Positions 1 to 8,644 of a stretch of DNA of 64,000 bases are shown here, piece after piece. Source of the DNA: JACPDH01 sp041671505 (GTDB taxonomy: Bacteria; Acidobacteriota; Thermoanaerobaculia; Gp7-AA8); NCBI GenBank assembly GCA_041671505.1, contig JBAZBK010000017.1:62001-126000 (forward strand), written 5' to 3'. Positions within the stretch are counted from its first letter, which is position 1. Each line of letters opens with the position of its first letter. A program made the position numbers and the translations under genes. Below the pieces are notes generated by a model that was given only the letters and a program-made list of their open reading frames with translations, was not told the origin of the DNA and did not search any database.

Positions 1-2308
1 CTTCGAGGACGACGAGGGGAACCTCTGGATCGGATCGAATCGCGGGCTCGAGATGCTCCGCGCCGGCGCCTTCGTGAACTGGACCGAGCGCGAGGGGCTC
101 GGAAACGACTTCACGCGGGCCATCTTCGAGGATCTCGACGGGACGCTCTGGGTCGGAACCGCAAACGGGTTAGGCCGGTGGAACGGCTCGTCGTGGGAGA
201 AGGCCGCCGATCCGCGTCTCGCGAAGGAGTACGTCCTCGCGATCGAGCAGGGCCGCGACGGAAGGCACTGGTTCGGAACCTCGCACGGGCTCTATCGCGT
301 CTCCGGCGCCCGGACCGATCTCCTCACGAGCGCCGACGGCCTGTCGAGCAACGGCATCCGCGCCATCCATGCCGATCGCAACGGCAACGTCTGGGTCGCG
401 ACCGACTACGGCGTCAACCGGATACTCCCGAATGGCTCGATCCAGAGCTACGCCGGCCGCGGCGGGCTCGGGCCCGACTACGCGATCGCAATCGCGGAGA
501 CCCCCGACGGCCGGATCTGGGTCGCGACGGGCGCGGGGCTGAGCGAGTTCGACGGCACGGCGTTCAAGCTCCACTCCGCACCGAACGACTTCCCGTCGAA
601 CCGGCTCTTCGCCCTGCACGCCGACGACGACGGAACGCTATGGGTCGGCACTGACGGCGACGGTCTGATCCGCTTGCGCGACGGCAAGACCAAGCGCTTC
701 ACCACGCGCGACGGCCTTCCCTTCGACAAGATCCAGTCGATTACCGACGACACCTCGGGCGGCCTGTGGATCGGCACGTCGCGCGGCGCATTTCGCATCG
801 CGCGCCTCGAGCTCGAGGAGGTCGCAGCCGGACGGCTCTCCCGCCTCACGTCAACGCCATTCGACGAGAGCGACGGCCTCGGCAGCCGGCAGTGCAACGG
901 GAGCGGTGATCCGGCGGCGTTCCGCTCGCGCGACGGACGCGTCTGGTTCGCCACGGCGAACGGAGTCTCGGCACGTTCCACCTTCCCGTCTCACGACGTG
1001 AGCGCGCGTCGTCCCGTCATCGAATCGGTCTCAGTGAACGGCTCGCCTGTCGACGCTCGCGCGCTCGCCGCGCTGCCGCCCGGGAGCGAAAGGATCGAGT
1101 TCGAGTTCACAGGGCTCGCCTACGGCGCCCCCGACCGCGTCCGGTTTCGCTACCAGCTCGTGGGTTACGACGATCGGTGGATCACGAGCGATCGGCGGTC
1201 GGTCTCGTACACGAACCTTGCGGCCGGCTCGTATCGCTTCGTCCTCGCGTCATCGCGCGATGGCAAATCGTGGCAGAGCACGGAGCTGCCGCTCTCACTC
1301 CGGCCGCGACTCTGGGAATCGCCCTGGTTCATCGTGCTCTGCGTCGCGGCGGGAGCTGCACTCCTCCTCTCGACACACGCGATGCGCCTTCACCTCGCGC
1401 GAAAGCGCGCGAGCCTCCTCGAAACGCTCGTCGACGACCGGACCCGCGAGATCAGCCTCGAGAAGGCGCGCACCGAGCACGCGCTGCAGGAGGCTGAAGA
1501 GGCGAAGCGCGAGGCTGAGCGCCACGAGACGCTGACCGAACTCGCGCTCGCCCAGGCCGAGGATGCGAACCGCGCGAAGAGCACCTTTCTCGCGACGACG
1601 AGCCACGAGCTCCGGACGCCGCTCAACGCGATCATCGGCTTCTCGGACATCCTCCTCGCGCACGTGGGAGGGCAGCTCGAGCCGCGCTTCGTCCGCTTCC
1701 TTCACAACATCCACTCGTCGGGCGAATACCTTCTCGGCATCATCAACAACATCCTCGATCTCTCGAAGATCGAGGCGGGACAGATGGAAATGCTTCCCGA
1801 GACGATCCCCGTTCGCGACACGATCCAGGGCATCTGCATGGTGATGAAGGGAGTGACGACGCTCCACCGCATCACGCTCGACGTGCAGGTTCCCGAGGAG
1901 CTGCCGACGATCGAGGCCGACCCGACGATCTTCAAGCAGATCGTCTACAACCTCGTCTCCAACGCGGTGAAATTCTCCCCCGTGGGCTCGACGGTGACGA
2001 TCGCGGCGCGCCTCGTCACCCCGGGCGAGAGCGCATCGCCCGAGCAGGCGGTGGAGATCCGGGTGATCGACCACGGCGTCGGCATCGATCCGAAGGACCA
2101 CGTCGAGATCTTCCGCGAGTTCCACCAGGTCTACGGCACGCGCCAGAGGCCGCAGGGAACGGGGCTGGGGCTCGCGCTCGTCAAGCGATTCGTCGAGCTG
2201 CATCGCGGGACGATTCGCGTCGAGAGCACCCTCGGGGAGGGGAGCACCTTCGTTGTGCTGCTCCCCTGCCGGCACGAGCCGCCGGTCCCGCCGGCCCAAT
2301 GGCCGTGA
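1..2308 (+). CDS. Two-component-propeller sensor histidine kinase (5' end cut by window)
   Basis: The frame is open from base 2 with no start, so the true N-terminus lies upstream; the ATG at 53 is internal, because the residues before it already form a propeller repeat (FEDDEGNLWIGS). Repeats of the form 'D..G.LWVGT..GL' run to about base 960 and match two-component regulator propeller (Reg_prop) blades. A Y_Y_Y-type beta domain follows (about 1080-1300), then one membrane helix (about 1321-1380) and a charged coiled coil (about 1400-1570). The HisKA box SHELRTPLNAIIGFS has its phospho-accepting His at codon 1604-1606. The HATPase domain shows NLVSNAVKFSP, DHGVGI and GTGLGLALVKRF. No receiver domain follows, so the partner regulator is elsewhere. 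By family, the propeller is periplasmic and senses an unknown ligand, often a glycan; that role is inference. Confidence 0.9.
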   Translation, partial: FEDDEGNLWIGSNRGLEMLRAGAFVNWTEREGLGNDFTRAIFEDLDGTLWVGTANGLGRWNGSSWEKAADPRLAKEYVLAIEQGRDGRHWFGTSHGLYRVSGARTDLLTSADGLSSNGIRAIHADRNGNVWVATDYGVNRILPNGSIQSYAGRGGLGPDYAIAIAETPDGRIWVATGAGLSEFDGTAFKLHSAPNDFPSNRLFALHADDDGTLWVGTDGDGLIRLRDGKTKRFTTRDGLPFDKIQSITDDTSGGLWIGTSRGAFRIARLELEEVAAGRLSRLTSTPFDESDGLGSRQCNGSGDPAAFRSRDGRVWFATANGVSARSTFPSHDVSARRPVIESVSVNGSPVDARALAALPPGSERIEFEFTGLAYGAPDRVRFRYQLVGYDDRWITSDRRSVSYTNLAAGSYRFVLASSRDGKSWQSTELPLSLRPRLWESPWFIVLCVAAGAALLLSTHAMRLHLARKRASLLETLVDDRTREISLEKARTEHALQEAEEAKREAERHETLTELALAQAEDANRAKSTFLATTSHELRTPLNAIIGFSDILLAHVGGQLEPRFVRFLHNIHSSGEYLLGIINNILDLSKIEAGQMEMLPETIPVRDTIQGICMVMKGVTTLHRITLDVQVPEELPTIEADPTIFKQIVYNLVSNAVKFSPVGSTVTIAARLVTPGESASPEQAVEIRVIDHGVGIDPKDHVEIFREFHQVYGTRQRPQGTGLGLALVKRFVELHRGTIRVESTLGEGSTFVVLLPCRHEPPVPPAQWP

Positions 2309-2335
2309 GGTAAGCCATGCGTGCCCCGGGAGATT

Positions 2336-2475
2336 GTCATCCCGAGCGCAGCGAGGGATCGGCAAACGACCATCCGACCGATTCCGTAGCGAATTCCCAG
2401 CGATATCCGGGTGATTCTCGTCGAGGAAGCGGTCAGACGATATGTTCGCAGATCCCTCGCTTCGCTCGGGATGAC
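2336..2475. repeat. Interspersed inverted repeat with 25-bp arms
   Basis: The arms at 2336-2360 and 2451-2475 are reverse complements at 24 of 25 positions and are separated by 90 bp. Each arm also has a short self-complementary end (atccc...gggat). The element fills most of the gap between the sensor kinase and the ABC-F gene. The arm sequence resembles a short palindromic repeat seen in many GC-rich genomes; that is recalled knowledge and was not searched here. Nothing else recognisable lies in 2309-2615 apart from the palindrome at 2495-2509. Confidence 0.75.
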
Positions 2476-2494
2476 AGGTCTGCGGCGTGTTGAT

Positions 2495-2509
2495 GTCTTA
2501 ACTTAAGAC
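2495..2509. promoter_or_regulatory. AT-rich 15-bp perfect palindrome, operator candidate
   Basis: Seven-base arms gtcttaa and ttaagac flank a single central C, about 106 bases upstream of the ABC-F start. The AT-rich symmetry stands out from the GC-rich surroundings and is typical of a dimeric repressor site, but no regulator is known and it could be chance. Confidence 0.3.
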
Positions 2510-2615
2510 CATTGTCCCGTCAGCCGGAGCTTCCGGACCCGCGACCGGCTGAAGCAGACTCTCCCGGGCATCGTGCTGGATTGTTCCCGCGCCACTCTGC
2601 GTTTCCCCCGCCCGG

Positions 2616-4577
2616 ATGCTTTACAGACTCGACGACATTCACAAGTCCTACGGCCCGCACGACGTGCTCGCGGGAGCGACGTGGCAGCACAACCCCGGCG
2701 AGCGCGTTGGGCTGGTCGGCCGCAACGGCGCCGGCAAGACGACCCTTTTCCGCCTGCTTCTCGGGATGGAAGAGTCCGACCGCGGCACGATCACCAAGGC
2801 AAACGGCGTGACCTTCGGCCACCTCGGCCAGCACATGACGTCGGATCCGGCGACTCCCCTCTTCGACTTCGTCCTCTCGGCCTTCGAGAAGGTGCTCAGG
2901 CTCGAGGCGAAGATGCGCGACATCGAGCATCGGCTCGTCGACACGACCGGGACCGAGCACGACAGGATTCTCGCGAAGTACGCCGAGCTTCAGCACGAGT
3001 ACGAGCACGAGAACGGCTATACGGTGCACGCCGAGGTCGAGCGCGTGCTGATGGGCGTGGGCTTCGCGAAAGAGGACTGGCCGCGGCCGATCGGCGAGAT
3101 GAGCGGAGGCCAGCAGAACCGCGCGATGCTCGCGCGACTCCTGCTCTCGAACGCCGACGTCCTGCTGCTCGACGAGCCGACGAACCACCTCGACCTGAAC
3201 GGCATTGAGTTCCTCGAGGAGTTCCTCTCGTCGTTCAAGGGGAGCTTCCTTCTCATCTCACACGACCGCACGTTCCTCAACCGGACCGTCGACCGGATCG
3301 TCGAGCTGGCGCACGGCGAGCTCATCGTCTACCACGGCAACTACGACAAGTTCGTGGCGCAGCGCGCCGAGCGGATGGAGCGGATGCGGGTGGAGTACGA
3401 GCGCCAGCAGGAGATGATCGAGAAGACGGAAGACTTCATCCGGCGGAACATCGCCGGGCAGAAGACGAAGCAGGCGCAGTCGCGCCGGAAAATGCTCGAC
3501 AAGCTCGACGAGTTCGAGCGGCCGGAGCACGACGAGACGCTCGCGAAGTTCCGGCTCGACGCGGGTCCGCGCTCCACGGCGATCGCGCTGACCGCCGAGA
3601 AACTCGACGCCGGCTACCCGGGACGCGCGATCGTCCGCGGCTTCAGCGCCGTGATGCGCCGGAGCGAGCGCTACGCGATCATGGGGCCTAACGGCTCCGG
3701 AAAGTCGACGCTCCTCAAGACGCTCGCCGGGCGGCTCGCGCCGCTCGCCGGTGACGTCCGCCTCGGCGCGAACGTCCAGATCGGCTACTACGACCAGTCG
3801 CTCGGAGACCTCACGCCGTCGAAGCAGGTGATCGACGAGGTCTGGGACCTCGACCACGGCCAGAGCGAGGAGTCGGTGCGCAGCTACCTCGCGCGCTTCT
3901 CGTTCTTCGGCGACGACGTCTACAAGAAGGTCGCCGCGCTCTCGGGAGGCGAGAAGGGACGACTCGCCCTCGCGAAGATCATGCACGCGGGAGGGAACGT
4001 CCTGCTGCTCGACGAGCCGACGAACCATCTCGACGTCTACACGCGCGAGGCGCTCGAGGAGGCGATCGAGCAGTTCTCCGGCACGCTCGTCGTCGTCTCG
4101 CACGACCGCTACTTCGTCGACCGCGTGGCGCAGCAGATCATCGCGGTGGAGGACGGTGAGGCGGAGATCTTCCAAGGCAATTACACCGAGGTCCGCCGGC
4201 GCATCGCGGAACAGGAAGCTGCCGCGGCGGCGCCGGCGCCTCAGCCCGCAAAAGCCACGAAGGCCACGCCGGCGACGAAGGCCGCGAATCCCGTCACCGG
4301 GCCGCAACAGCCGAAGGCGCAGGTCGACCGACAGGAACAGCGCGTGCGCGACCGCCGCGCGCGGAAGCTCGACGAGGAGATCGCGCAGATCGAAAAGCTC
4401 ATCGCGAGCCTCGAGTCCGAGAAGGAGAAGCACGACCTCGCGCTCTGCAGCGAAGAGGTCTACCGCGACGGCGAGAAGACCCGCACCGTCCAGGCCGAGC
4501 TCGCCGAGATCAGGAAACAGCTCGACGCGCTTTACACGAGGTGGGACCGGGTGGCGGCGGAGCGGGGGGAGGTTTAG
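2616..4577 (+). CDS. ABC-F family ATPase (Uup/EttA-like ribosome-associated protein)
   Basis: 653 residues with two soluble ABC ATPase domains and no membrane segments. Domain 1 has Walker A GRNGAGKTT, signature MSGGQQNRAML and Walker B LLLDEPTNHLDLNG. Domain 2 has GPNGSGKST, LSGGEKGRLALAK and LLLDEPTNHLD. Between them lies the charged P-site-tRNA-interaction linker of ABC-F proteins (about residues 245-300). The C-terminus has an Ala/Pro/Lys spacer and then a coiled coil (about 570-650), as in Uup and YheS. ABC-F proteins act on the ribosome, in translation quality control or antibiotic protection, and do not transport; the sequence does not say which subclass this is. The ATG at 2616 precedes the conserved N-terminal strand. 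A heptamer repeat array starts a few bases after the TAG stop. Confidence 0.92.
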   Translation: MLYRLDDIHKSYGPHDVLAGATWQHNPGERVGLVGRNGAGKTTLFRLLLGMEESDRGTITKANGVTFGHLGQHMTSDPATPLFDFVLSAFEKVLRLEAKMRDIEHRLVDTTGTEHDRILAKYAELQHEYEHENGYTVHAEVERVLMGVGFAKEDWPRPIGEMSGGQQNRAMLARLLLSNADVLLLDEPTNHLDLNGIEFLEEFLSSFKGSFLLISHDRTFLNRTVDRIVELAHGELIVYHGNYDKFVAQRAERMERMRVEYERQQEMIEKTEDFIRRNIAGQKTKQAQSRRKMLDKLDEFERPEHDETLAKFRLDAGPRSTAIALTAEKLDAGYPGRAIVRGFSAVMRRSERYAIMGPNGSGKSTLLKTLAGRLAPLAGDVRLGANVQIGYYDQSLGDLTPSKQVIDEVWDLDHGQSEESVRSYLARFSFFGDDVYKKVAALSGGEKGRLALAKIMHAGGNVLLLDEPTNHLDVYTREALEEAIEQFSGTLVVVSHDRYFVDRVAQQIIAVEDGEAEIFQGNYTEVRRRIAEQEAAAAAPAPQPAKATKATPATKAANPVTGPQQPKAQVDRQEQRVRDRRARKLDEEIAQIEKLIASLESEKEKHDLALCSEEVYRDGEKTRTVQAELAEIRKQLDALYTRWDRVAAERGEV

Positions 4578-4583
4578 TTGCGG

Positions 4584-4866
4584 GTTGTTAGTTGTTAGTT
4601 GTTAGTTGTTAGTTGTTAGTTGTTAGTTGTTAGTTGTTAGTTGTTAGTTGTCAGTTGTTAGTTGTTAGTTGTTAGACCACTGGCGCAACCTCCAAGAATT
4701 CCGATTCTTCATTCGACATTCTTCATTCGACATTCTTTATTTCGGTTTTTGTCTGGCCCGTGGAAACCGAAATATCAAATGAAGAATGAGGAATGCAGAA
4801 TGAAGAATGAAACGGCAGGCCGTTCGCGACCTGCGCTGCCTGTCTAACAACTAACAACTAAAAACT
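4584..4866. repeat. Heptamer tandem array inside a nested palindrome
   Basis: Thirteen direct copies of gttgtta occupy 4584-4674 (one reads gttgtca), and about three complementary copies (taacaac) end the element at 4844-4866. Between them an inner inverted repeat has T-rich arm 4704-4750 (attcttcattcgac units) and A-rich arm about 4763-4812 (gaagaatgagg units), with a shared ccgaaat core near the loop. The whole element sits between convergent genes and is far more AT-rich than its surroundings. Its inner core is shared with the palindrome at 55701-55818. It resembles the short tandemly repeated repetitive sequences of cyanobacteria and may act as a two-way terminator. No gene is seen in 4578-4879. 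Confidence 0.85.
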
Positions 4867-4879
4867 GCCTCCTCCCCCC

Positions 4880-5788
4880 TCACAACGTCTGGTCCGCCCA
4901 CGCCGCCGGGTCTTCGATCGGCTCGACGTGGACGACGACCGAGAAGCCGGGCAGCTGCGCGTGAAGCGCGTCCTCGATCTGCTCGACGAGATCGTGACCC
5001 TTCTGCACCGACCACGCGCCAGGCACGAGAAGGTGCATCGTCGCGAAACGCTTCGTCCCGGCGCGGCGCGTCCGAAGCGCGTGGTACTGCACTTCGTCGC
5101 TCTCGAAACCCTTCAGCGTCGCGCGGATCTTCTCCATTTCGTCGGGCGGAAGCGACGCGTCCATGAGCCCGAGCACCGAATCTTTCACGATCCGGAAACC
5201 GGTGATGAAGATGTTCACGGCGAAGACGAGCGCGACGATCGGGTCGAGCCACGCTTTTCCGCTGATCATCACCAGCCCGACGCCGACGAGAACCCCGAGC
5301 GAGGTCCAGACGTCGGTCATCAGATGGTGCCCGCTCGCTTCCAGCGTCACGGAGCGATGCTTCTTCGACGCGCGAAGCAGCACGAGCGCGACTGCGAGGT
5401 TGATGAGCGCCGCGCCGAAGGAGACGGCGACGCCGGCACCGAGCTGGTGCAGCTCGCGCGGCGTGATCAGGCGGTCGACGGCGGCCGCTGCGATTCCGAG
5501 CGCCGCGATGGCGATCAGTCCGCCTTCGAAGCCGCTCGAGAAGTACTCCGCCTTGCCGTGGCCGTGCGCGTGGTCCTCGTCCTCGGGGCGTCCCGCCACC
5601 GTCAACATCGCGAGCGCCATCACGGCGCCGGCAAGATTGACGAGCGACTCGAGCGCGTCGGATAAGAGCCCGACTGACCCGGTCATCAGGTAGGCGATCG
5701 ACTTGATCGCGATGGTCACGACCGCCGCGGCGATCGAGAGCCACGCGAACCGGAGCGGCACGCTGCCTTCCGCGATGCGTTCGTTCAC
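4880..5788 (-). CDS. Cation diffusion facilitator (CDF) efflux protein
   Basis: 302 residues with about six hydrophobic segments followed by a cytosolic ferredoxin-like C-terminal domain. The family's metal-site motifs are present: SDALES (43-48) in TM2, a His-rich HAHGHGKAE loop (73-81), and HHLMTD (154-159) in TM5. CDF proteins exchange Zn2+, Fe2+, Mn2+ or similar ions for protons at the inner membrane; the metal cannot be read with confidence. The start is 4 bp after the biotin-carrier stop, so it is probably the last gene of the carboxylase operon, an unusual partner. Length and domain order match FieF/YiiP relatives. Confidence 0.9.
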   Translation of the reverse strand: MNERIAEGSVPLRFAWLSIAAAVVTIAIKSIAYLMTGSVGLLSDALESLVNLAGAVMALAMLTVAGRPEDEDHAHGHGKAEYFSSGFEGGLIAIAALGIAAAAVDRLITPRELHQLGAGVAVSFGAALINLAVALVLLRASKKHRSVTLEASGHHLMTDVWTSLGVLVGVGLVMISGKAWLDPIVALVFAVNIFITGFRIVKDSVLGLMDASLPPDEMEKIRATLKGFESDEVQYHALRTRRAGTKRFATMHLLVPGAWSVQKGHDLVEQIEDALHAQLPGFSVVVHVEPIEDPAAWADQTL

Positions 5789-5792
5789 GGGC

Positions 5793-6302
5793 CTACTCCA
5801 GCCGGACCAGCTCGTCGCCGTTGTCCACGGCCTGGCCGGCGATCACGCGCAACTCCGCGACGACTCCGTCGCGCGGCGCGACGATCTCGTTCTCCATCTT
5901 CATCGCCTCGAGGATCAGCATTCCCTGCCCGCGCCTGACCGCGTCACCGGGCGCGACGTGAATGCGAACGACGCGCCCGGGCATGATCGCGCGGATGTGC
6001 GATCCGCCTCCGTCCGCGTCGTCTGCTCCACGCTTCCGCTTCATCGAGAGCGGGTCGTAGAGATCGACGATCACGGTCCGGTCGGAGAACGAGACCTCGT
6101 GCTTCGTCCCGTCGCGGTGATAGCCGAACATGTACTGACGCCCGTTGCCGAGCTTCAGCGAATGGAGCACGCCGTTCGACGTCGCGAGATCGACCACCTG
6201 CGCGCGGCCGTCGATCGAGACCGAGTAACCGCTCCCATCGCGCGAGACCTCGATCTCGCGCGAGACCTCGCCCTTGCGGCAGATCATCCTCACGGGCGCC
6301 AC
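5793..6302 (-). CDS. Biotin carboxyl-carrier protein of an acyl-CoA carboxylase
   Basis: 169 residues. The C-terminal 70 form a biotinyl/lipoyl domain with the biotinylation motif EAMKM (Lys135). The N-terminal 80 residues are beta-rich and resemble the BT linker of propionyl- or methylcrotonyl-CoA carboxylase alpha chains, not the Pro/Ala-rich leader of E. coli AccB. It overlaps the end of the biotin carboxylase gene by 13 bp, so the two are translationally coupled and together look like an alpha chain split in two. It carries the carboxyl group from the biotin carboxylase to a carboxyltransferase that is not encoded here. Whether the acceptor is acetyl-, propionyl- or another acyl-CoA is open. 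Confidence 0.88.
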   Translation of the reverse strand: MAPVRMICRKGEVSREIEVSRDGSGYSVSIDGRAQVVDLATSNGVLHSLKLGNGRQYMFGYHRDGTKHEVSFSDRTVIVDLYDPLSMKRKRGADDADGGGSHIRAIMPGRVVRIHVAPGDAVRRGQGMLILEAMKMENEIVAPRDGVVAELRVIAGQAVDNGDELVRLE

Positions 6303-7789
6303 CTCCCGGTCGCTTCCGCGCGACCCAGCCGCTTCCAGGCCGAATCGCTGTCGACGGCCAGCTTGATCGACTGCGACTCCTCGAAGGCGAGAATCGCCGC
6401 CGCCACGATCGCCGCCTCTTCCTGCTCCGCGCCGTCTGACCGGCCGAGCTCGATCGACTTCAGGTAGCGGTCGAGGAAGCCGGTGTCGAAGTTCGCCGTC
6501 CGAAAATCGTCGTTGTCCATCAGCATCGAGAAGAAGGGAATCGTCGTGTCGATCCCCTCGACGCGGTACTCCTGCAGCGCGCGCTTCATCCGCGCGATCG
6601 CCTCGTTACGGTCGGCGCCGCGCGCGACGAGCTTCGAGAGCATCGGATCGTAATGGATCGGGACGGTGAATCCGTTGTAGACGCCGTTGTCGTTCCGCAC
6701 TCCCGGCCCCTGCGGCACGATCAGCTGCCGGATCAGCCCGGGCGACGGGGCGAAGCCATGGAACGGATCCTCGGCGTAGATGCGGCACTCGATCGCATGG
6801 CCGCGCAGCACGACCTGGTCCTGCGTGATTCCGAGCGCTGCTCCCTGCGCGATGCGCAGCTGCTGCTTCACGAGATCGAGCCCGGTCACCTCTTCGGTCA
6901 CGGGATGCTCGACCTGGAGACGCGTGTTCATCTCGAGGAAGTAGAACTGCTTGTCGGTTCCCATCAGGAACTCGATCGTTCCGGCCGAGTAGTAGTTGAC
7001 CGCCTTCGCCGCCTTCACCGCCGCCTCACCGAGGCGCGCGCGAAGCTCCGGGCCGACGACGGGCGAGGGGCACTCCTCGACGACCTTCTGGTGGCGGCGC
7101 TGAAGCGTGCACTCGCGTTCGCCGAGGTGGATGACGTTGCCGTGCATGTCACCGAGGACCTGGACCTCGATGTGGCGCGGCGAGGCGATGAACTTCTCGG
7201 CGTAGACCGCCGGGTCGCCGAAGAACGAGCCCGCCTCGCTTTGCACGCGCTCGAACGAGGAGCGGAGATCCTCGAGCCGCTCGACGAGGCGCATTCCCTT
7301 GCCGCCGCCGCCCGCGCTCGCCTTGACCATCACCGGGAAGCCCGCCTCGAGCGCGAACGCTTCGATCTCTTCGTAATTCTTCGCGGCGTCCATCAACCCG
7401 GGCACCGTCGGCACGCCGGCCGCGGCCATCCGCTGCCGGCTCTCAGTCTTCGAGCCCATCGCGCGGATCGAGTCGGGCGACGGGCCGATGAAGGTCAGTC
7501 CCGCGTCGATGCACGCCTGCGCGAAGTCGGCGTTCTCGGCGAGAAAGCCGTAGCCCGGATGAATCGCGGTTGCGCCCGTCGTCTTCGCGGCGTCGATGAT
7601 CCGGTCGGCGCGAAGGTAGCTCTCGCGCGACGGCGCCGGCCCGACTGCGACCGCCTCGTCGGCGAAGAGCACGTGCAGTGCGACACGGTCGGCCTCGGAG
7701 TAGACGGCGACGGTCGGGTAACCGAGCTCGCGGCATGCGCGAATGACGCGCACCGCGATCTCTCCTCGATTGGCGACGAGAACTTTCAC
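6290..7789 (-). CDS. accC: Biotin carboxylase subunit of acyl-CoA carboxylase
   Basis: 499 residues. The N-terminus MKVLVANRGEIAVRVIRAC is the standard biotin carboxylase start. The ATP-grasp domain shows the glycine-rich loop ASAGGGGKGM, the catalytic segment EMNTRLQVEHPVTE and the ERECTLQRRHQK motif. It uses ATP and bicarbonate to carboxylate biotin on the carrier encoded next. The roughly 50-residue tail beyond the usual 450-residue AccC is typical of propionyl-type alpha chains, so the accC symbol is a family label and not proof of an acetyl-CoA acceptor. The start lies 22 bp after the upstream small gene. Confidence 0.93.
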   Translation of the reverse strand: MKVLVANRGEIAVRVIRACRELGYPTVAVYSEADRVALHVLFADEAVAVGPAPSRESYLRADRIIDAAKTTGATAIHPGYGFLAENADFAQACIDAGLTFIGPSPDSIRAMGSKTESRQRMAAAGVPTVPGLMDAAKNYEEIEAFALEAGFPVMVKASAGGGGKGMRLVERLEDLRSSFERVQSEAGSFFGDPAVYAEKFIASPRHIEVQVLGDMHGNVIHLGERECTLQRRHQKVVEECPSPVVGPELRARLGEAAVKAAKAVNYYSAGTIEFLMGTDKQFYFLEMNTRLQVEHPVTEEVTGLDLVKQQLRIAQGAALGITQDQVVLRGHAIECRIYAEDPFHGFAPSPGLIRQLIVPQGPGVRNDNGVYNGFTVPIHYDPMLSKLVARGADRNEAIARMKRALQEYRVEGIDTTIPFFSMLMDNDDFRTANFDTGFLDRYLKSIELGRSDGAEQEEAAIVAAAILAFEESQSIKLAVDSDSAWKRLGRAEATGRWRP

Positions 7790-7811
7790 GCGTTCGTCCC
7801 CCGTCCGAGCA

Positions 7812-8159
7812 TCAACGCTCCCGACGGCCGAGCTCGCCAGCCTTGTCGAGGTAGACTTCGACGGTTCGTCCGATCGTGAGCTTGTCGCCGAGATCGACCG
7901 CGCGATCGAACTCGTCGCGGAGACGTTCGGCCTCCGCGAGGTAGTAGGTGCGCAGCCCCGTGTCGATCCCGAACTCGGGGTACTTGTCGGCGAGCGCCTT
8001 CATCCACTCCTCGACCTGGCGGCGCTTGTCGCGGTCGCCCGAGCCGCGTCGCAGCTCGTCGAGAAGCACGTCGACCACGCCCTTGAGCGAAGCCAGTTCG
8101 GCCGAGAGCGGCTTCTTCTCCGCCACCGCGGGAACGCTCTGTTCTTCAGCAGTCGTCAT
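7812..8159 (-). CDS. Small hypothetical protein ahead of the biotin carboxylase gene
   Basis: 115 residues, acidic and helical, soluble, no known domain recognised. The ATG at 8159 was chosen over an upstream in-frame codon because a strong AGGAGG lies 8 bases before it. The sequence has a short Ala/Glu leader, a charged helical core (LKGVVDVLLDELRRGSGDRD) and a Tyr-rich middle. It heads the apparent operon with biotin carboxylase, biotin carrier and CDF transporter, so an accessory role for that carboxylase is possible, but this rests on context alone. Confidence 0.7.
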   Translation of the reverse strand: MTTAEEQSVPAVAEKKPLSAELASLKGVVDVLLDELRRGSGDRDKRRQVEEWMKALADKYPEFGIDTGLRTYYLAEAERLRDEFDRAVDLGDKLTIGRTVEVYLDKAGELGRRER

Positions 8160-8394
8160 CTGGACGCCTCCTGCAGGACCGATCCTCCGCGGGTGCGAGA
8201 TCGCCAGTCCAAGCAGACGGTATGTACCCGTTCTTGCCGCAATACGCAACCGGACAGCGCACCGATGCGCCCCGCCGGAAACGGCCAGCCATGCACCCCT
8301 CGAGAGAACAGCGGCTTTGAGTTAAGGCAAAATGACCGACGTCAAGAAGCAGCACGATGAACTGAGAACCCCGAAAAGCCAGGGTTGAGCCCGT

Positions 8395-8440
8395 TTCTGG
8401 ATTCAACATTCAGCGTTCTAACTTCTAACTTCGGCTTTTC
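8395..8440. repeat. Short AT-rich imperfect repeat in the 8160-8525 gap
   Basis: A stretch with near-heptamer periodicity (attcaac/attcagc, then ttctaac twice) resembles one arm of the short-period palindromes elsewhere in the window, but no matching opposite arm is seen. The rest of the gap up to the terminator at 8480 shows no gene or RNA I can support. Confidence 0.35.
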
Positions 8441-8479
8441 CTTCGTTGAGTCAAGGCCATCGCCTCGAGAGAGTGGGCC

Positions 8480-8508
8480 AAAAAAAAAACGGGACCTCTC
8501 GGTCCCGT
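8480..8508 (-). terminator. Rho-independent terminator of the tRNA-Leu transcript
   Basis: On the minus strand a perfect 8-bp stem (ggtcccgt complement pairs 8489-8496 with 8501-8508) with a 4-base loop is followed directly by a run of about ten U residues (the A tract 8480-8489 on the plus strand). It lies 18 bases downstream of the tRNA 3' end. Confidence 0.9.
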
Positions 8509-8525
8509 CGTATCTGAATCTTGAA

Positions 8526-8610
<85 letters not shown>

Positions 8611-8644
8611 AGGCAACCGTGCAAAAACTACGAGGTGGAAAGAG

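Noticed and set aside
3258..4433. Minus-strand frame of 391 residues opposite the ABC-F gene
   Set aside because: Low-complexity Arg/Leu/Val sequence typical of a shadow frame; the opposite strand has complete ABC motifs.
4584..4674. Possible CRISPR array
   Set aside because: The units are seven bases long, contiguous and without spacers; no cas genes are near.
4662..4847. Possible 61-residue protein over the heptamer repeat
   Set aside because: It translates repeat sequence with no ribosome site; similar frames arise from any such palindrome.
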